Positions 1 through 7,694 of a stretch of DNA of 15,397 nt are shown here, one piece after another. Each line of letters begins with the position of its first letter. Position 1 is the first letter of the stretch. The stretch is taken from contig CAZGDY010000032.1 of the NCBI GenBank assembly GCA_964524965.1, positions 1 through 15,397 on the forward strand. Direction: 5' to 3'. This stretch comes from Kmv34 sp964524965 (lineage in GTDB: Bacteria > Aerophobota > Aerophobia > Aerophobales > B3-G15). Below the pieces are notes generated by a model. That model was not told the DNA's origin. It ran no database searches and worked only from the letters and a program-made list of their open reading frames with translations. The translations under genes and the position numbers were made by a program.

Positions 1-96
1 ATTTTCTTTACTCTTTGTCAAAATAAAAAAAAGGAAAATGAAATTGAAGTTATTGACTTAACACGAAGTTTTGCTAAATTTTCTATAGGAGGATGA
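1..96 (+). CDS. C-terminal tail of an unidentified upstream protein (partial)
   Basis: Frame 1 is open from the left edge to a TGA at 94-96, giving the last 31 residues of a protein that ends in ...RSFAKFSIGG. Its mix of charged and hydrophobic residues looks protein-like. The TGA sits in an ATGA overlap with an ATG at 93, the kind of tight junction seen elsewhere in this window. A second frame is also open from the edge, to a TAA at 59-61, but it gives a Lys/Leu-rich low-complexity tail and is less convincing. The fragment is too short to assign a family. Strand and operon membership with the ThiE gene are inferred from the overlap. Confidence 0.4.
   Translation: MFFTLCQNKKKENEIEVIDLTRSFAKFSIGG
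87..92 (+). promoter_or_regulatory. Shine-Dalgarno AGGAGG that decides the thiE start
   Basis: AGGAGG lies directly against the ATG at 93 (no spacer) but 9 nt before the in-frame ATG at 102. Normal spacing therefore favours 102 as the start, removing three residues (MKK) from the longer reading. Confidence 0.7.
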
Positions 97-101
97 AGAA
101 A

Positions 102-1127
102 ATGTTTTCTTACGATAAGATATATCGAGTAATTGATGTAAACCTTAATAGAGCTGCTGAGGGACTGCGAGTATTAGAAGATGTAGTTAGGTTTTGTATG
201 GATCACGAAGATTTAACCAGAAAGCTAAAAAATTTGCGTCACCTTTTAGTAAAAGAGGCTCACGATTTACCGGGAAAAGAGAAGTTAATTATTTCAAGGT
301 CTTCCTTACAGGACGTAGGATCCGAATTAAAGGAAACTTCAAGAAAAAAAATTGAAGAGCTTATCGAAGCCAATTTTAAGAGAGTGGAGGAAGCGCAAAG
401 GTGTTTAGAGGAATATGGGAAGTTAATTCTTCCTTCCTGGGGAGAGAAATACCGTCGATTACGTTTTCAAACATATACCTTGGAAAAAAAGGTAAAAATG
501 AGCTTTAGAAAAAAAATAGATTTTAGCCTTTACGCAATAACAGGCTCTTCCCAACCAGAAGAAGAATTAATATCCAAAGTTAATCAAATGATAAAGGGTG
601 GAGTTACCGTACTGCAACTTAGAGAAAAAACTCTTTCTTCTAAAGAATTTTTAAACCGGGCCCTAAAACTGCGAAAAATAATTCCTCCTCGAATTAGCTT
701 TATTATAAATGATCGTATTGATATAGCACTTGCTTGTGGTGCCGAAGGAGTTCATTTAGGGCAAGATGATATTCCTTTGTCTATTGCCAGAAAAATTATG
801 GGTGAGAGTAAAATAATAGGAATTTCAACCCATAGCTTCAAGCAAGCTATAGAGGCAAAAGCAGAAGGAGCTGATTACATTGGAATAGGTCCAGTCTTTT
901 CTACCCCTACAAAACCAGGTGTCTGCCCGGTTGGGCTTGAAATAGTCTCTCGTATAAAAAAGGAAATAAAAATTCCTCTGGTGGCCATCGGAGGAATTTC
1001 TAAAGAAAACGCAAAAAAGGTGCTGGAAACAGGAACAGACGGAATAGCAGTTGTTACAGCTATTTTTGGCAGCAAAGATGTATTCACTGCAACTGAAAAT
1101 CTATTGAAAATAGTCAGGAAATCTTAA
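102..1127 (+). CDS. thiE: ThiD2-ThiE fusion: HMP-P kinase-like domain plus thiamin phosphate synthase
   Basis: Bifunctional-looking cytosolic enzyme of thiamin biosynthesis, 341 residues. The C-terminal part (about 140-341) is a full ThiE TIM barrel. It carries QLREK (172-176), NDR (203-205), HLGQDD (218-223), GISTHS, GPVFSTPTK (263-271) and a late AIGGI phosphate-binding loop. ThiE joins HMP diphosphate to the thiazole phosphate to give thiamin monophosphate. The N-terminal part (about 5-130), with the signature DVNLNRAAEGLRVLED, matches the ThiD2 domain, proposed in comparative genomics as a non-orthologous HMP-phosphate kinase. The fusion would supply and consume HMP-PP in one chain. The start at 102 is chosen by SD spacing; 93 is the alternative and would give an ATGA overlap with the upstream gene. 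tsaE follows after 8 bp. No THI-box riboswitch is visible in the 100 bp upstream. ThiE is certain; the ThiD2 activity is a family inference. Confidence 0.95.
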   Translation: MFSYDKIYRVIDVNLNRAAEGLRVLEDVVRFCMDHEDLTRKLKNLRHLLVKEAHDLPGKEKLIISRSSLQDVGSELKETSRKKIEELIEANFKRVEEAQRCLEEYGKLILPSWGEKYRRLRFQTYTLEKKVKMSFRKKIDFSLYAITGSSQPEEELISKVNQMIKGGVTVLQLREKTLSSKEFLNRALKLRKIIPPRISFIINDRIDIALACGAEGVHLGQDDIPLSIARKIMGESKIIGISTHSFKQAIEAKAEGADYIGIGPVFSTPTKPGVCPVGLEIVSRIKKEIKIPLVAIGGISKENAKKVLETGTDGIAVVTAIFGSKDVFTATENLLKIVRKS

Positions 1128-1135
1128 ACTCCCAA

Positions 1136-1609
1136 ATGTTGACAATACACACTAAGAGTGAGGAAGAAACTTTAAACTTAGGTTTTACAATAGGGAAGAA
1201 TATTTTTTATCCTTCAGTTATAGCTCTTATTGGTGAGCTTGGTAGTGGAAAAACCATTTTTACTAAGGGTATCGCAAAGGGGATGGGAATCAAGCAGATG
1301 GTAAAAAGTCCCAGTTTTACCCTAATTAATGAATATTCAGCATCTTATCCTCTTTATCATTTTGATCTTTACAGGCTAAATAATTTTCGTCAGTTTTTTG
1401 AATTAGGGTATCAGGAGTATTTTTACACTTTTTGCGGAGTGGTAGTAGTAGAGTGGGCAGATAAAATCGGAGATTTTTTGCCTACTGAGTATCTAATGGT
1501 AAAAATTCAAATAGAAGATTTTAATCTCAGAAAAATTATGCTAACAATAAAAGGTGGCAAAAACTATCACCAGTTGATTCAAGCCATCAAAAGTAAAAAA
1601 CAATGTTAG
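1136..1609 (+). CDS. tsaE: tRNA threonylcarbamoyladenosine biosynthesis ATPase TsaE
   Basis: P-loop ATPase of the TsaB-TsaD-TsaE complex, which transfers the threonylcarbamoyl group to A37 of ANN-decoding tRNAs. The 157 residues match the family size. Walker A is GELGSGKT (33-40). Next come the family motifs SPSFTLINEY (58-67) and HFDLYRL (75-81), then VVVEWADK (about 103-110) with the Glu-Trp pair typical of TsaE. It starts 8 bp after thiE. The only SD-like sequence is an AGGAA about 16 nt upstream, so translation may rely on coupling to thiE. Its last 7 bp overlap the start of tsaB, its functional partner. tsaD is not in the window and must lie elsewhere. Identification is firm. Confidence 0.96.
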   Translation: MLTIHTKSEEETLNLGFTIGKNIFYPSVIALIGELGSGKTIFTKGIAKGMGIKQMVKSPSFTLINEYSASYPLYHFDLYRLNNFRQFFELGYQEYFYTFCGVVVVEWADKIGDFLPTEYLMVKIQIEDFNLRKIMLTIKGGKNYHQLIQAIKSKKQC

Positions 1610-2301
1610 TTTTGGGGATGGAGACTTGTTTGTCTCCGGGAGTGATTTTTTTAGGAGACGAAAAAAAAATTTTGGCTTCCTATGAATTTCCTTATCAATC
1701 CTCCTCTGAATGCTTATTACCACTAATCGAAAAGCTTCTGAAAAAGGTTAACCTGCCCATTAATAAAGTACAGGCTTTAGTAGTAAGTAAAGGGCCCGGG
1801 TCATTTACTGCTTCAAGAATTGGGGTGAGTCTGGCAAAATCTTTATCTTTTTGCCTCAATTTAAAATTAATAGGTGTTCCTACCCTTGATTGTCTTGCTT
1901 TTTCTCTTCCTTCCTCTGGTTTTATCTGTTCTTTAATTCCGGCGTACAGGCGCTCTTTTTTTGCCGCTTTTTTTTATAAAGATGGAGAAAATTTAAAAAG
2001 AAAAAGTGATTATCTTTTTCTACCTTGGGAGAGGGTACGGAAAGAGGCCGAGAAATTTTTACCGGAAAAAATAACTTTTGTTTTTAGTTCTTTAGCCTCT
2101 ATTCCGTTAACTAAGCTAAATTACCGGTTTACTCTTTTCCAGGGGAAACTTTATTTAGATAAAGTCTTACTGAAGTGGGCTTTAAGAGAGATTAAACTTG
2201 GCAGAGAGATTGATCCTTTAATTTTGACTCCCCAATATGTTTCACCACCTTTAATAAATAATTGGATAAAAGATGAAAGATTTGATCCATCTCAAGGTTA
2301 G
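1603..2301 (+). CDS. tsaB: t6A biosynthesis protein TsaB
   Basis: TsaB is the inactive ASKHA-fold partner that dimerises with TsaD in the bacterial t6A machinery. At 232 residues it is within the family range. The N-terminus MLVLGMETC is the degenerate form of the usual LxIDTS strand. The key motif SKGPGSFTASRIGVSLAKSL (62-81) is clear, and is followed by GVPTLDCLAF. The C-terminal half is poorly conserved, as usual for TsaB. The start overlaps tsaE by 7 bp and the 3' end overlaps rimI by 29 bp, so tsaE-tsaB-rimI is probably translated from one mRNA. This trio is a widespread bacterial gene cluster. Identification is firm; no catalytic activity of its own is expected. Confidence 0.93.
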   Translation: MLVLGMETCLSPGVIFLGDEKKILASYEFPYQSSSECLLPLIEKLLKKVNLPINKVQALVVSKGPGSFTASRIGVSLAKSLSFCLNLKLIGVPTLDCLAFSLPSSGFICSLIPAYRRSFFAAFFYKDGENLKRKSDYLFLPWERVRKEAEKFLPEKITFVFSSLASIPLTKLNYRFTLFQGKLYLDKVLLKWALREIKLGREIDPLILTPQYVSPPLINNWIKDERFDPSQG

Positions 2302-2746
2302 CATCCGCGCTATGCAAGAAAAAGATATCTTAGAAGTAGCCGACATCGAGAGATTATCTTTTTCCTTTCCCTGGACCTCTCAGCTGTTCCATGTAGAGAT
2401 AAAAAAGAAAAATTTTTCCTATTACTGGGTTTTGGAATTTGAAGCAAAAATAGTTGGTTATGCTGGTTACTGGAAAATACAGGATGAAGCTCATCTTGTA
2501 ACCTTTGCTATTCATCCTTCTTATCGAAGGAGAGGATTAGGTAGGGTTTTGTTGGCTCATATTTTGAAAGATATATGCAGCAAAGAGATAAAAAGAATAT
2601 CTCTGGAAGTTAGAAAAAGTAATTTATCGGCTCAATATCTGTATCAAGAGTTCGGATTTAAGAAAGTGGCCATTCAACCTGAGTATTATCATGATACAGG
2701 TGAGGATGCTATTATTTATTGGAAAACTTTTCCTGACATAAAGTAA
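2273..2746 (+). CDS. rimI: Ribosomal protein N-terminal alanine acetyltransferase RimI (GNAT)
   Basis: GNAT-fold acetyltransferase, 157 residues. It shows the acetyl-CoA pyrophosphate loop RRRGLG (85-90), LEVRKSN (111-117), an AQYLYQEFGFKKV helix with the conserved Tyr (about 120-132) and a C-terminal YYHDTGEDAIIYWK typical of RimI. RimI classically acetylates the N-terminal Ala of ribosomal protein S18, though some homologues act more broadly. The ATG at 2273 lies inside tsaB (29 bp overlap). A later in-frame ATG at 2312 would cut into the first strand (SIRAM), so 2273 is preferred. The stop lies 35 bp inside the convergent bioY gene. Linkage to tsaE and tsaB supports the assignment. Confidence 0.92.
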   Translation: MKDLIHLKVSIRAMQEKDILEVADIERLSFSFPWTSQLFHVEIKKKNFSYYWVLEFEAKIVGYAGYWKIQDEAHLVTFAIHPSYRRRGLGRVLLAHILKDICSKEIKRISLEVRKSNLSAQYLYQEFGFKKVAIQPEYYHDTGEDAIIYWKTFPDIK

Positions 2747-3344
2747 CTGTTTTAGCCATTGTTGCGACAGCGATGATTTTTAATATATCGCTAGGGATAA
2801 AGGGTAAAGTTCCCATGCTCGTTAACTCTTTTATCCCCAAGGGATTGGCTCCAAAAACGTTTAACCAGAGGTAAAGTTGAATTAATCCAATGCCATGAAT
2901 GAGGAGAAAGTTTGCCAAAAGCATATAGAAAATAAGAAGAATAAAACCGGGAGATTTTGAAATATTTTTAATGTACCCTAAAAAAAAAGCAGCAAAAATA
3001 AAACCAATTAGATATCCTCCCGTAGGACCAGCTAAGTAAGAAAAACCCGTGTTTCCTCCGGTAAACCAGGGAATTCCACAGATTCCTATTCCGATATAAA
3101 GAAGTTGAGATAGCCCTCCTAACCATTTTCCAAGGACTAAACTACTTAAAAGCACCACAAAAGTTTGTCCGGTAATAGGAACAGGTGTCCAGGGGAGAGG
3201 AAAACGTACCTGGGCCGCTAATCCGGTAAGAGAAGCGAAAGACAACGAAAGAGAAATTTTGTATATTAGTAGTAAACTCTGAGATCTGCCTCTAAGATAC
3301 ATTTGCCTTAGCAGCGGATATTTTTTTACTAGGGTTACAAGCAT
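2712..3344 (-). CDS. bioY: Biotin transporter S component BioY
   Basis: Integral membrane substrate-binding subunit for biotin, usually an ECF-transporter S component. The 210 residues contain about six hydrophobic segments. Family marks are PLPWTPVPITGQTFVVLLSS after the first helix, then LSQLLYIGIGICGIP and FSYLAGPTGGYLIGF. The start at 3344 has no visible SD (A/T-only sequence upstream); an internal ATG at 3302 with a weak AAGG is the alternative. It begins 18 bp downstream of the EF-G-like gene and ends the - strand cluster. No ECF ATPase (EcfA) or EcfT is present, so it must use shared modules elsewhere or act alone. Its position behind fabH and plsX suggests supplying biotin for acetyl-CoA carboxylase. 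No BirA-type operator was recognised. Confidence 0.93.
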   Translation of the reverse strand: MLVTLVKKYPLLRQMYLRGRSQSLLLIYKISLSLSFASLTGLAAQVRFPLPWTPVPITGQTFVVLLSSLVLGKWLGGLSQLLYIGIGICGIPWFTGGNTGFSYLAGPTGGYLIGFIFAAFFLGYIKNISKSPGFILLIFYMLLANFLLIHGIGLIQLYLWLNVFGANPLGIKELTSMGTLPFIPSDILKIIAVATMAKTVTLCQEKFSNK

Positions 3345-3362
3345 TATTTTTTAATTTTTTGT

Positions 3363-5450
3363 CTAATTTTCTTTTTTTGCTTTTTGAATTTCTATTATTT
3401 TCTGGGTTACCTCATTAGGAACTTTTTCGTAGCTGGAGAATTTTTGAGTAAACATACCTTTTCCTTGGGTAATAGAGCGAAGAGTAGTGGAATAGTTGCC
3501 TAATTCGGATAAAGGAATCTGGGCTTTAATCTTTTCCCTCCCTCCCAGGGGTTGTACTTCAAGAATTTTGCCTCGGCGGGAATTCAAATCTCCATTAACA
3601 TCTCCCATAAATTCACTGGGAACTTCAACTTCAAGCTCCATAATAGGTTCGAGAAGAATGGGAGCTGCTGCATCCACAGATTTTCTTAATCCCATAGAAG
3701 CTGCAACTTGAAAAGCAATATCAGAAGAGTCTACAGAGTGGTAAGAACCATCAAAAATAGTCACTTCCATATCTACCATAGGATAATTAGCTAAGTTACC
3801 TTTTTTCATAGCTTCTTTTACACCTTTTTCTACTGAGGGGATGAAACGACTGGGGACTACTCCTCCCCTTATTTTGTTTACAAACTCGAACCCTTTTCCT
3901 CTTGTAAGAGGTCTGATTTTGAGCCAGACATCGCCGTATTGTCCTCTTCCCCCGGATTGTTTTTTATACTTGCCCTGAGCCTCTGTTTGTGCGGTAATTG
4001 TTTCCCTGTAAGATATCTCAGGCGTTTCAGTTGCTACTTCCACATTAAAATCTTTTTTTATTCGGTTGATAACAAACTCCAGATGAACCTCTCCCATACC
4101 AGAGGCAACAGTTTGTCCGGACTCTTTGTCCACCTTAATTTTAAGAAGGGGATCTATCTTTGTTAAACGAGACAAAGCTACACTTAATCTTTGTTCGTCT
4201 TTTTCACTCTTTGGTTTTAAAGCAATGTAAGTGTTAGTTTCAGAAAATTCTGCTTTAGGTAAAATAACTAACTTAGCTTTATTGCAAAATGTATCACCTG
4301 TTTTAGCGTTTTTAAGCTTAGTTAAAACACCTAGATCTCCTGTTATTAATTGAGGATTTTCTTCTCTTTTATTTCCCTGCATTAGATAAATCTGCCCAAT
4401 TTTTTCTTCCTCACCTTTATTTGTATTATAGATACTACTTCCTGAAGATAAGGTTCCGGAGAAAATTTTTATAAAACTTACTTCACCTAAATGGGATTCA
4501 AAGAGAGTAAGGAATATCTGAGCACAAAGCGGTTCCTGGGAATTTATTTTTATTTCAATTTCTTTCTGCTCATCTTCTTGTTTTGCCCCAGCTTTAACAG
4601 CCTTTATGCTATTTTTCCAGGCGGGGGAGGGGAAGAAAGAAACTATCGTATCTAAAAGTATATCTATTCCTATCCCTTGGAGAGCAGAGCCGATTAAAAG
4701 AGGAACTAAATCAGCCTCAACAATAGCTTTTTTTAACCCTTGTTTTATTTCTTCGGAAGTAAGTTGACCTTCTTCTAAATATTTCTCAATAAGTTCATCG
4801 TTTGTCTCGGCAATAGCTTCCGTAAGATTTTCCCTTAGCTGGTTAATTGTAGATTTTGCATCTTCGGGTATGTCTACTTTTTCAATTTTTCCCTGGTTAT
4901 AGATTCTTCCTTTCATTTCAATAATATCGATAATTCCTATCACTTTTTTGTCCTTAATTAAAGGATAAGTTAAAGGAACAGGTTTTAATTTTAATTGTTG
5001 TTCCAATTGCTTAAAAGTAGCTAATAAGTCAATTTGGTCAGTTTCTATCTTATTTAGGAAAATGAGACGAGGAAGTTTTTCTTCCGTCAGGTATCTGGAA
5101 GTTATTTGAACTTCGCTTCTGGAAATAGTATCGGGAGAGATAATTATTAATGCGCTTTCCACTACTTTGAGTATGGGCCGAATTTTTTCTAGTAAATCGG
5201 CAAACCCGGGGGTATCTATCAAATTGATTTTATTTTCTTTCCAGGTTGTGTGAGCTAGAGAAGGATTTATAGTGAATCCCCTTTCTTTTTCTAACCAGTC
5301 ATAATCGCACACTGTATTGCCGTCCGTAATTTTGCCCAGTTTATTAATTAGACCCGTACGGTACAAAATAGCTTCTATCAAGGTAGTTTTTCCTGCACCT
5401 TGTTGACCTAATAAAGTTATATTTCTTATATTTTCTGTGGAATAAGACAT
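3363..5450 (-). CDS. Elongation factor G-like translational GTPase (divergent paralogue)
   Basis: A 695-residue protein with the full EF-G layout: G domain, domain II, domain III, domain IV (GRGQYGDVWLKI and FDGSYHSVDSSDIAFQ) and the EF-G C-terminal domain V. G-domain motifs are G1 GQQGAGKTT (15-23), switch I ERGFTI (56-61), G3 DTPGF (79-83) and G4 NKIE (133-136). Canonical EF-G has DTPGH and NKMD. The catalytic His is therefore Phe here, and the guanine-contacting Asp is Glu. This places it with the EF-G-like paralogues (EF-G2/FusA2 type, which often have DTPGY), not the main fusA; the gene is also not beside rpsL, rpsG or tufA. The role is unknown and could be a specialised ribosome factor with weak GTPase activity. 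The start at 5450 has a good SD (GGGGAGA). It lies 41 bp after fabH and 18 bp before bioY. Confidence 0.88.
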   Translation of the reverse strand: MSYSTENIRNITLLGQQGAGKTTLIEAILYRTGLINKLGKITDGNTVCDYDWLEKERGFTINPSLAHTTWKENKINLIDTPGFADLLEKIRPILKVVESALIIISPDTISRSEVQITSRYLTEEKLPRLIFLNKIETDQIDLLATFKQLEQQLKLKPVPLTYPLIKDKKVIGIIDIIEMKGRIYNQGKIEKVDIPEDAKSTINQLRENLTEAIAETNDELIEKYLEEGQLTSEEIKQGLKKAIVEADLVPLLIGSALQGIGIDILLDTIVSFFPSPAWKNSIKAVKAGAKQEDEQKEIEIKINSQEPLCAQIFLTLFESHLGEVSFIKIFSGTLSSGSSIYNTNKGEEEKIGQIYLMQGNKREENPQLITGDLGVLTKLKNAKTGDTFCNKAKLVILPKAEFSETNTYIALKPKSEKDEQRLSVALSRLTKIDPLLKIKVDKESGQTVASGMGEVHLEFVINRIKKDFNVEVATETPEISYRETITAQTEAQGKYKKQSGGRGQYGDVWLKIRPLTRGKGFEFVNKIRGGVVPSRFIPSVEKGVKEAMKKGNLANYPMVDMEVTIFDGSYHSVDSSDIAFQVAASMGLRKSVDAAAPILLEPIMELEVEVPSEFMGDVNGDLNSRRGKILEVQPLGGREKIKAQIPLSELGNYSTTLRSITQGKGMFTQKFSSYEKVPNEVTQKIIEIQKAKKEN

Positions 5451-5491
5451 ATTGTTTCTCCCCTACTTACTTTATTCTTTATCTTTAAAGT

Positions 5492-6478
5492 TTACCATTC
5501 TATAAGCATAGAAGCCCAGGTTAATCCACCTCCAAAACAGGTGAGCAAAACCTTATCACCTTTATTTATTTTTTTCTCTTCTGCTGCTTGGTCCAAAGCA
5601 ACGGCTACAGAAGCAGCTGACATATTTCCACATTCATGCAAATTTATAAATACTTTATCCGGGGGAAGATTTATTTTTTTAGCTACAGCCTTAATGATTC
5701 TTATGTTTGCCTGATGAGGTATAAAAAAGTCAATATCCTCATAAGTTAAATTTTTCTTCTCCAGGGTCTTATCTATAGCTTTAACCATTACATTTATTGC
5801 TCTTTTAAAAAGCTCATTACCTTTCATTTGCATGTAGTGTTGGCCTTGTTGTACTGTTTCTATACTAGCTGGCATTCTGGATCCACCGGCAGGAACTCCT
5901 ACGAGATCAGCACCTTCTCCGTCTGCACCCAAATAAGTTGAAATTATGCCTCTTGTATCTTTGGAAGGATGCAATATGGCAGCTCCTGCCCCATCAGCAA
6001 ATATAATGCAGGTATTACGGTCTTTCCAGTCGATAATTTTGGAGAGGGTTTCACTAGCTACAACCAGGATTGTTTCGTAAGTGCCGGTGCTTATATACTG
6101 ATCGGCAATTGACATTCCGTATAAAAACCCTGAACAAGCAGCCTCCAGGTCAAAAGCCGGTATCTTTTTTATTCCTAATTTATCCTGGAGAATACAAGCA
6201 GTTGCTGGAAAAAGCATGTCGGGAGTAATGGTAGCTAAAATTATCATATCCAGGTCTTTAGCAGACATACCAGCTTTTTTTAGAGTTTTTATAGAAGCTT
6301 GATAGGCAATATCTGAGGCAGCCTCTTCCTTTTTTACGATGTGCCTTTTTTTAATCCCTGTTCTGGTTGATATCCACTCATCGGAAGTGTCTACCAGTTT
6401 TTCTAAGTCAGCATTAGTTATTATCACTTCGGGAAGGTAAGAACCTGTGCTGAGTATTTTTGTCCTTTTAAGTTGCAT
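5492..6478 (-). CDS. fabH: 3-oxoacyl-ACP synthase III (KAS III) FabH
   Basis: Condenses acetyl-CoA (or another short acyl-CoA) with malonyl-ACP to start type II fatty acid synthesis in the cytosol. At 328 residues it has the usual length. The catalytic triad is visible: Cys115 in EAACSGF, His255 in IPHQAN, and Asn285 in ECGNMSAAS (usually YGNTSAAS). The C-terminal GGGLTWAS is typical. It starts 14 bp after plsX in the conserved rpmF-plsX-fabH order, with a modest AAGG ribosome site. fabD, fabG and acpP, which often follow, are absent; an EF-G-like gene and bioY come next. The primer preference (acetyl or branched) cannot be read from the sequence. Confidence 0.97.
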   Translation of the reverse strand: MQLKRTKILSTGSYLPEVIITNADLEKLVDTSDEWISTRTGIKKRHIVKKEEAASDIAYQASIKTLKKAGMSAKDLDMIILATITPDMLFPATACILQDKLGIKKIPAFDLEAACSGFLYGMSIADQYISTGTYETILVVASETLSKIIDWKDRNTCIIFADGAGAAILHPSKDTRGIISTYLGADGEGADLVGVPAGGSRMPASIETVQQGQHYMQMKGNELFKRAINVMVKAIDKTLEKKNLTYEDIDFFIPHQANIRIIKAVAKKINLPPDKVFINLHECGNMSAASVAVALDQAAEEKKINKGDKVLLTCFGGGLTWASMLIEW

Positions 6479-6492
6479 TTTTACGCCTTCGT

Positions 6493-7485
6493 TTAGTTTA
6501 TTTTTAGGGTATTTTCTATGCTTTTGTTAGTTTTTGATTGAGAAAACTGATAACTTGTTATTATTGCGTTTTTTATAGCTTTGCTGGAGGAAGCCCCATG
6601 AGCAATCACACATACGCCATTAACTCCCAGAAGGGGAACTCCCCCATACTCGGCATAATCTAAAGTTGATTTTATTTTTTCAAATAATCGGCTCCCACGA
6701 AAATATATTACGTCCCGGGTGTTTTTTGGGGTCACTTTATTTATAATGTCAATAGCAGTTTTAGCAAGTCCTTCTGCAAATTTAAGAACAATATTCCCCA
6801 CAAGTCCATTACATACCACAACATCTACTTTTCCGCTGGTTATATCCTTACCTTCTATATTCCCGGTGAAGTTTAAAGGTGAGTTTTTAAGCATTTTGAA
6901 AGTCTCTATTAATGTATCACCTCCTTTATTTTCTTCGGAACCTATATTTAAAAGAGCAACTTTGGGATTTTCTATATTTAATACTTCGCGGGCATATATA
7001 CTACCCATCACCGAAAATTGAAATAAATGAATGGGTTTACACTCAACATTGGCACCAACATCTACCAAAATTACCTCTTTTTGGCTAAAAGTAGGAATTA
7101 ACGCTGCAAGGCAAGGGCGAGTAACACCTTTTAATCGAGCAAGTGTTATCAGACTGATAGCCATTATTGCTCCTGTATTTCCAGCACTAACAAAAGCGTT
7201 TGCTTTTCCTTTTCTTACCAGATTAATTCCCACACTAATAGAAGAGTTTTTCTTCTCTTTTAGAGCAACTACAACCGAATCGTCCATACTTATAACTTCA
7301 GGAGCTGGAGCTATAGAAAAAAAAACTTTATCAAGCTGCATTTTTTCGATTTCAGCTTCAATTTTTTCTTCTTTACCCACAAGTGTTATCTGAATTTCTG
7401 GATTTTCCTTTATAGCCGCATAAGAACCTTTAATGGCTATGACTGTACCTTTTTCCGTTCCCATGGCATCTACAGCTATTTTCAT
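6493..7485 (-). CDS. plsX: Phosphate acyltransferase PlsX
   Basis: Peripheral membrane enzyme that converts acyl-ACP to acyl-phosphate, the donor for PlsY in phosphatidic acid synthesis. The start was moved to 7485. There the sequence begins MKIAVDAMG, the normal PlsX N-terminus, and the ATG overlaps the rpmF stop as ATGA (7482-7485), with a GGAA site just upstream. The longer reading to 7548 adds 21 Lys/Arg/Ser-rich residues that are the out-of-frame end of rpmF. The resulting 330 residues match the family. Motifs are SAGNTGA, LVDVGANVECKP, NIGSEENKGG, CNGLVGNIVLK (usually CDG) and YGGVPLLGVNGVCVIAHG. Translational coupling to rpmF is likely. fabH follows after 14 bp. Confidence 0.97.
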   Translation of the reverse strand: MKIAVDAMGTEKGTVIAIKGSYAAIKENPEIQITLVGKEEKIEAEIEKMQLDKVFFSIAPAPEVISMDDSVVVALKEKKNSSISVGINLVRKGKANAFVSAGNTGAIMAISLITLARLKGVTRPCLAALIPTFSQKEVILVDVGANVECKPIHLFQFSVMGSIYAREVLNIENPKVALLNIGSEENKGGDTLIETFKMLKNSPLNFTGNIEGKDITSGKVDVVVCNGLVGNIVLKFAEGLAKTAIDIINKVTPKNTRDVIYFRGSRLFEKIKSTLDYAEYGGVPLLGVNGVCVIAHGASSSKAIKNAIITSYQFSQSKTNKSIENTLKIN

Positions 7486-7682
7486 TTTTCCTTTTCTTTT
7501 TCTTTTTTTCCTATCTGATGAACTATTGCTCCTTTGTAATATCCACATTCAAGACAGACAAAATGAGCACGTTTAGGAGCTTTGCACTGAGGACAAAGAG
7601 CAATTGTCGGCGGTTTAAGCTTCTGCTGAGATTGCCTGTTTTTTTTTCTTGATCGGGTGGTTTTCTTTTTAGGAACCCCCAT
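7482..7682 (-). CDS. rpmF: 50S ribosomal protein L32 (zinc-binding form)
   Basis: L32 is a small basic protein of the large ribosomal subunit. The 66 residues begin MGVPKKKTTRSRKK, like other L32 proteins. Two cysteine pairs (C30/C33 in CPQC and C43/C46 in CLECG) form a zinc ribbon, so this is the C+ (zinc) form. The C-terminus ends in an alternating Lys/Glu tail. A perfect AGGAGG lies 6 nt before the ATG and inside the stop region of the upstream acetate-CoA ligase gene. The stop overlaps the plsX start by 4 bp. The DUF177/YceD gene that usually precedes rpmF is missing here. Confidence 0.96.
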   Translation of the reverse strand: MGVPKKKTTRSRKKNRQSQQKLKPPTIALCPQCKAPKRAHFVCLECGYYKGAIVHQIGKKEKEKEK

Positions 7683-7688
7683 TTATTT

Positions 7689-7694
7689 CCTCCT
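7689..7694 (-). promoter_or_regulatory. Shine-Dalgarno of rpmF overlapping the upstream stop codon
   Basis: On the - strand AGGAGG is followed by AAATAA and the rpmF ATG. The upstream gene's TAG (7693-7695) overlaps this site, so ribosomes ending on the acetate-CoA ligase arrive on the rpmF initiation site. This supports one mRNA and possible coupling. Confidence 0.8.

Noticed and set aside
53..80. Promoter-like TTGACT (53-58) with TAAATT (75-80) before thiE
   Set aside because: The start site would fall on the SD itself, and the stretch appears to be coding for the upstream gene tail.
7486..7548. Longer plsX reading starting at 7548
   Set aside because: The extra 21 residues are the shifted frame of the rpmF C-terminus; the ATGA junction and family start favour 7485.
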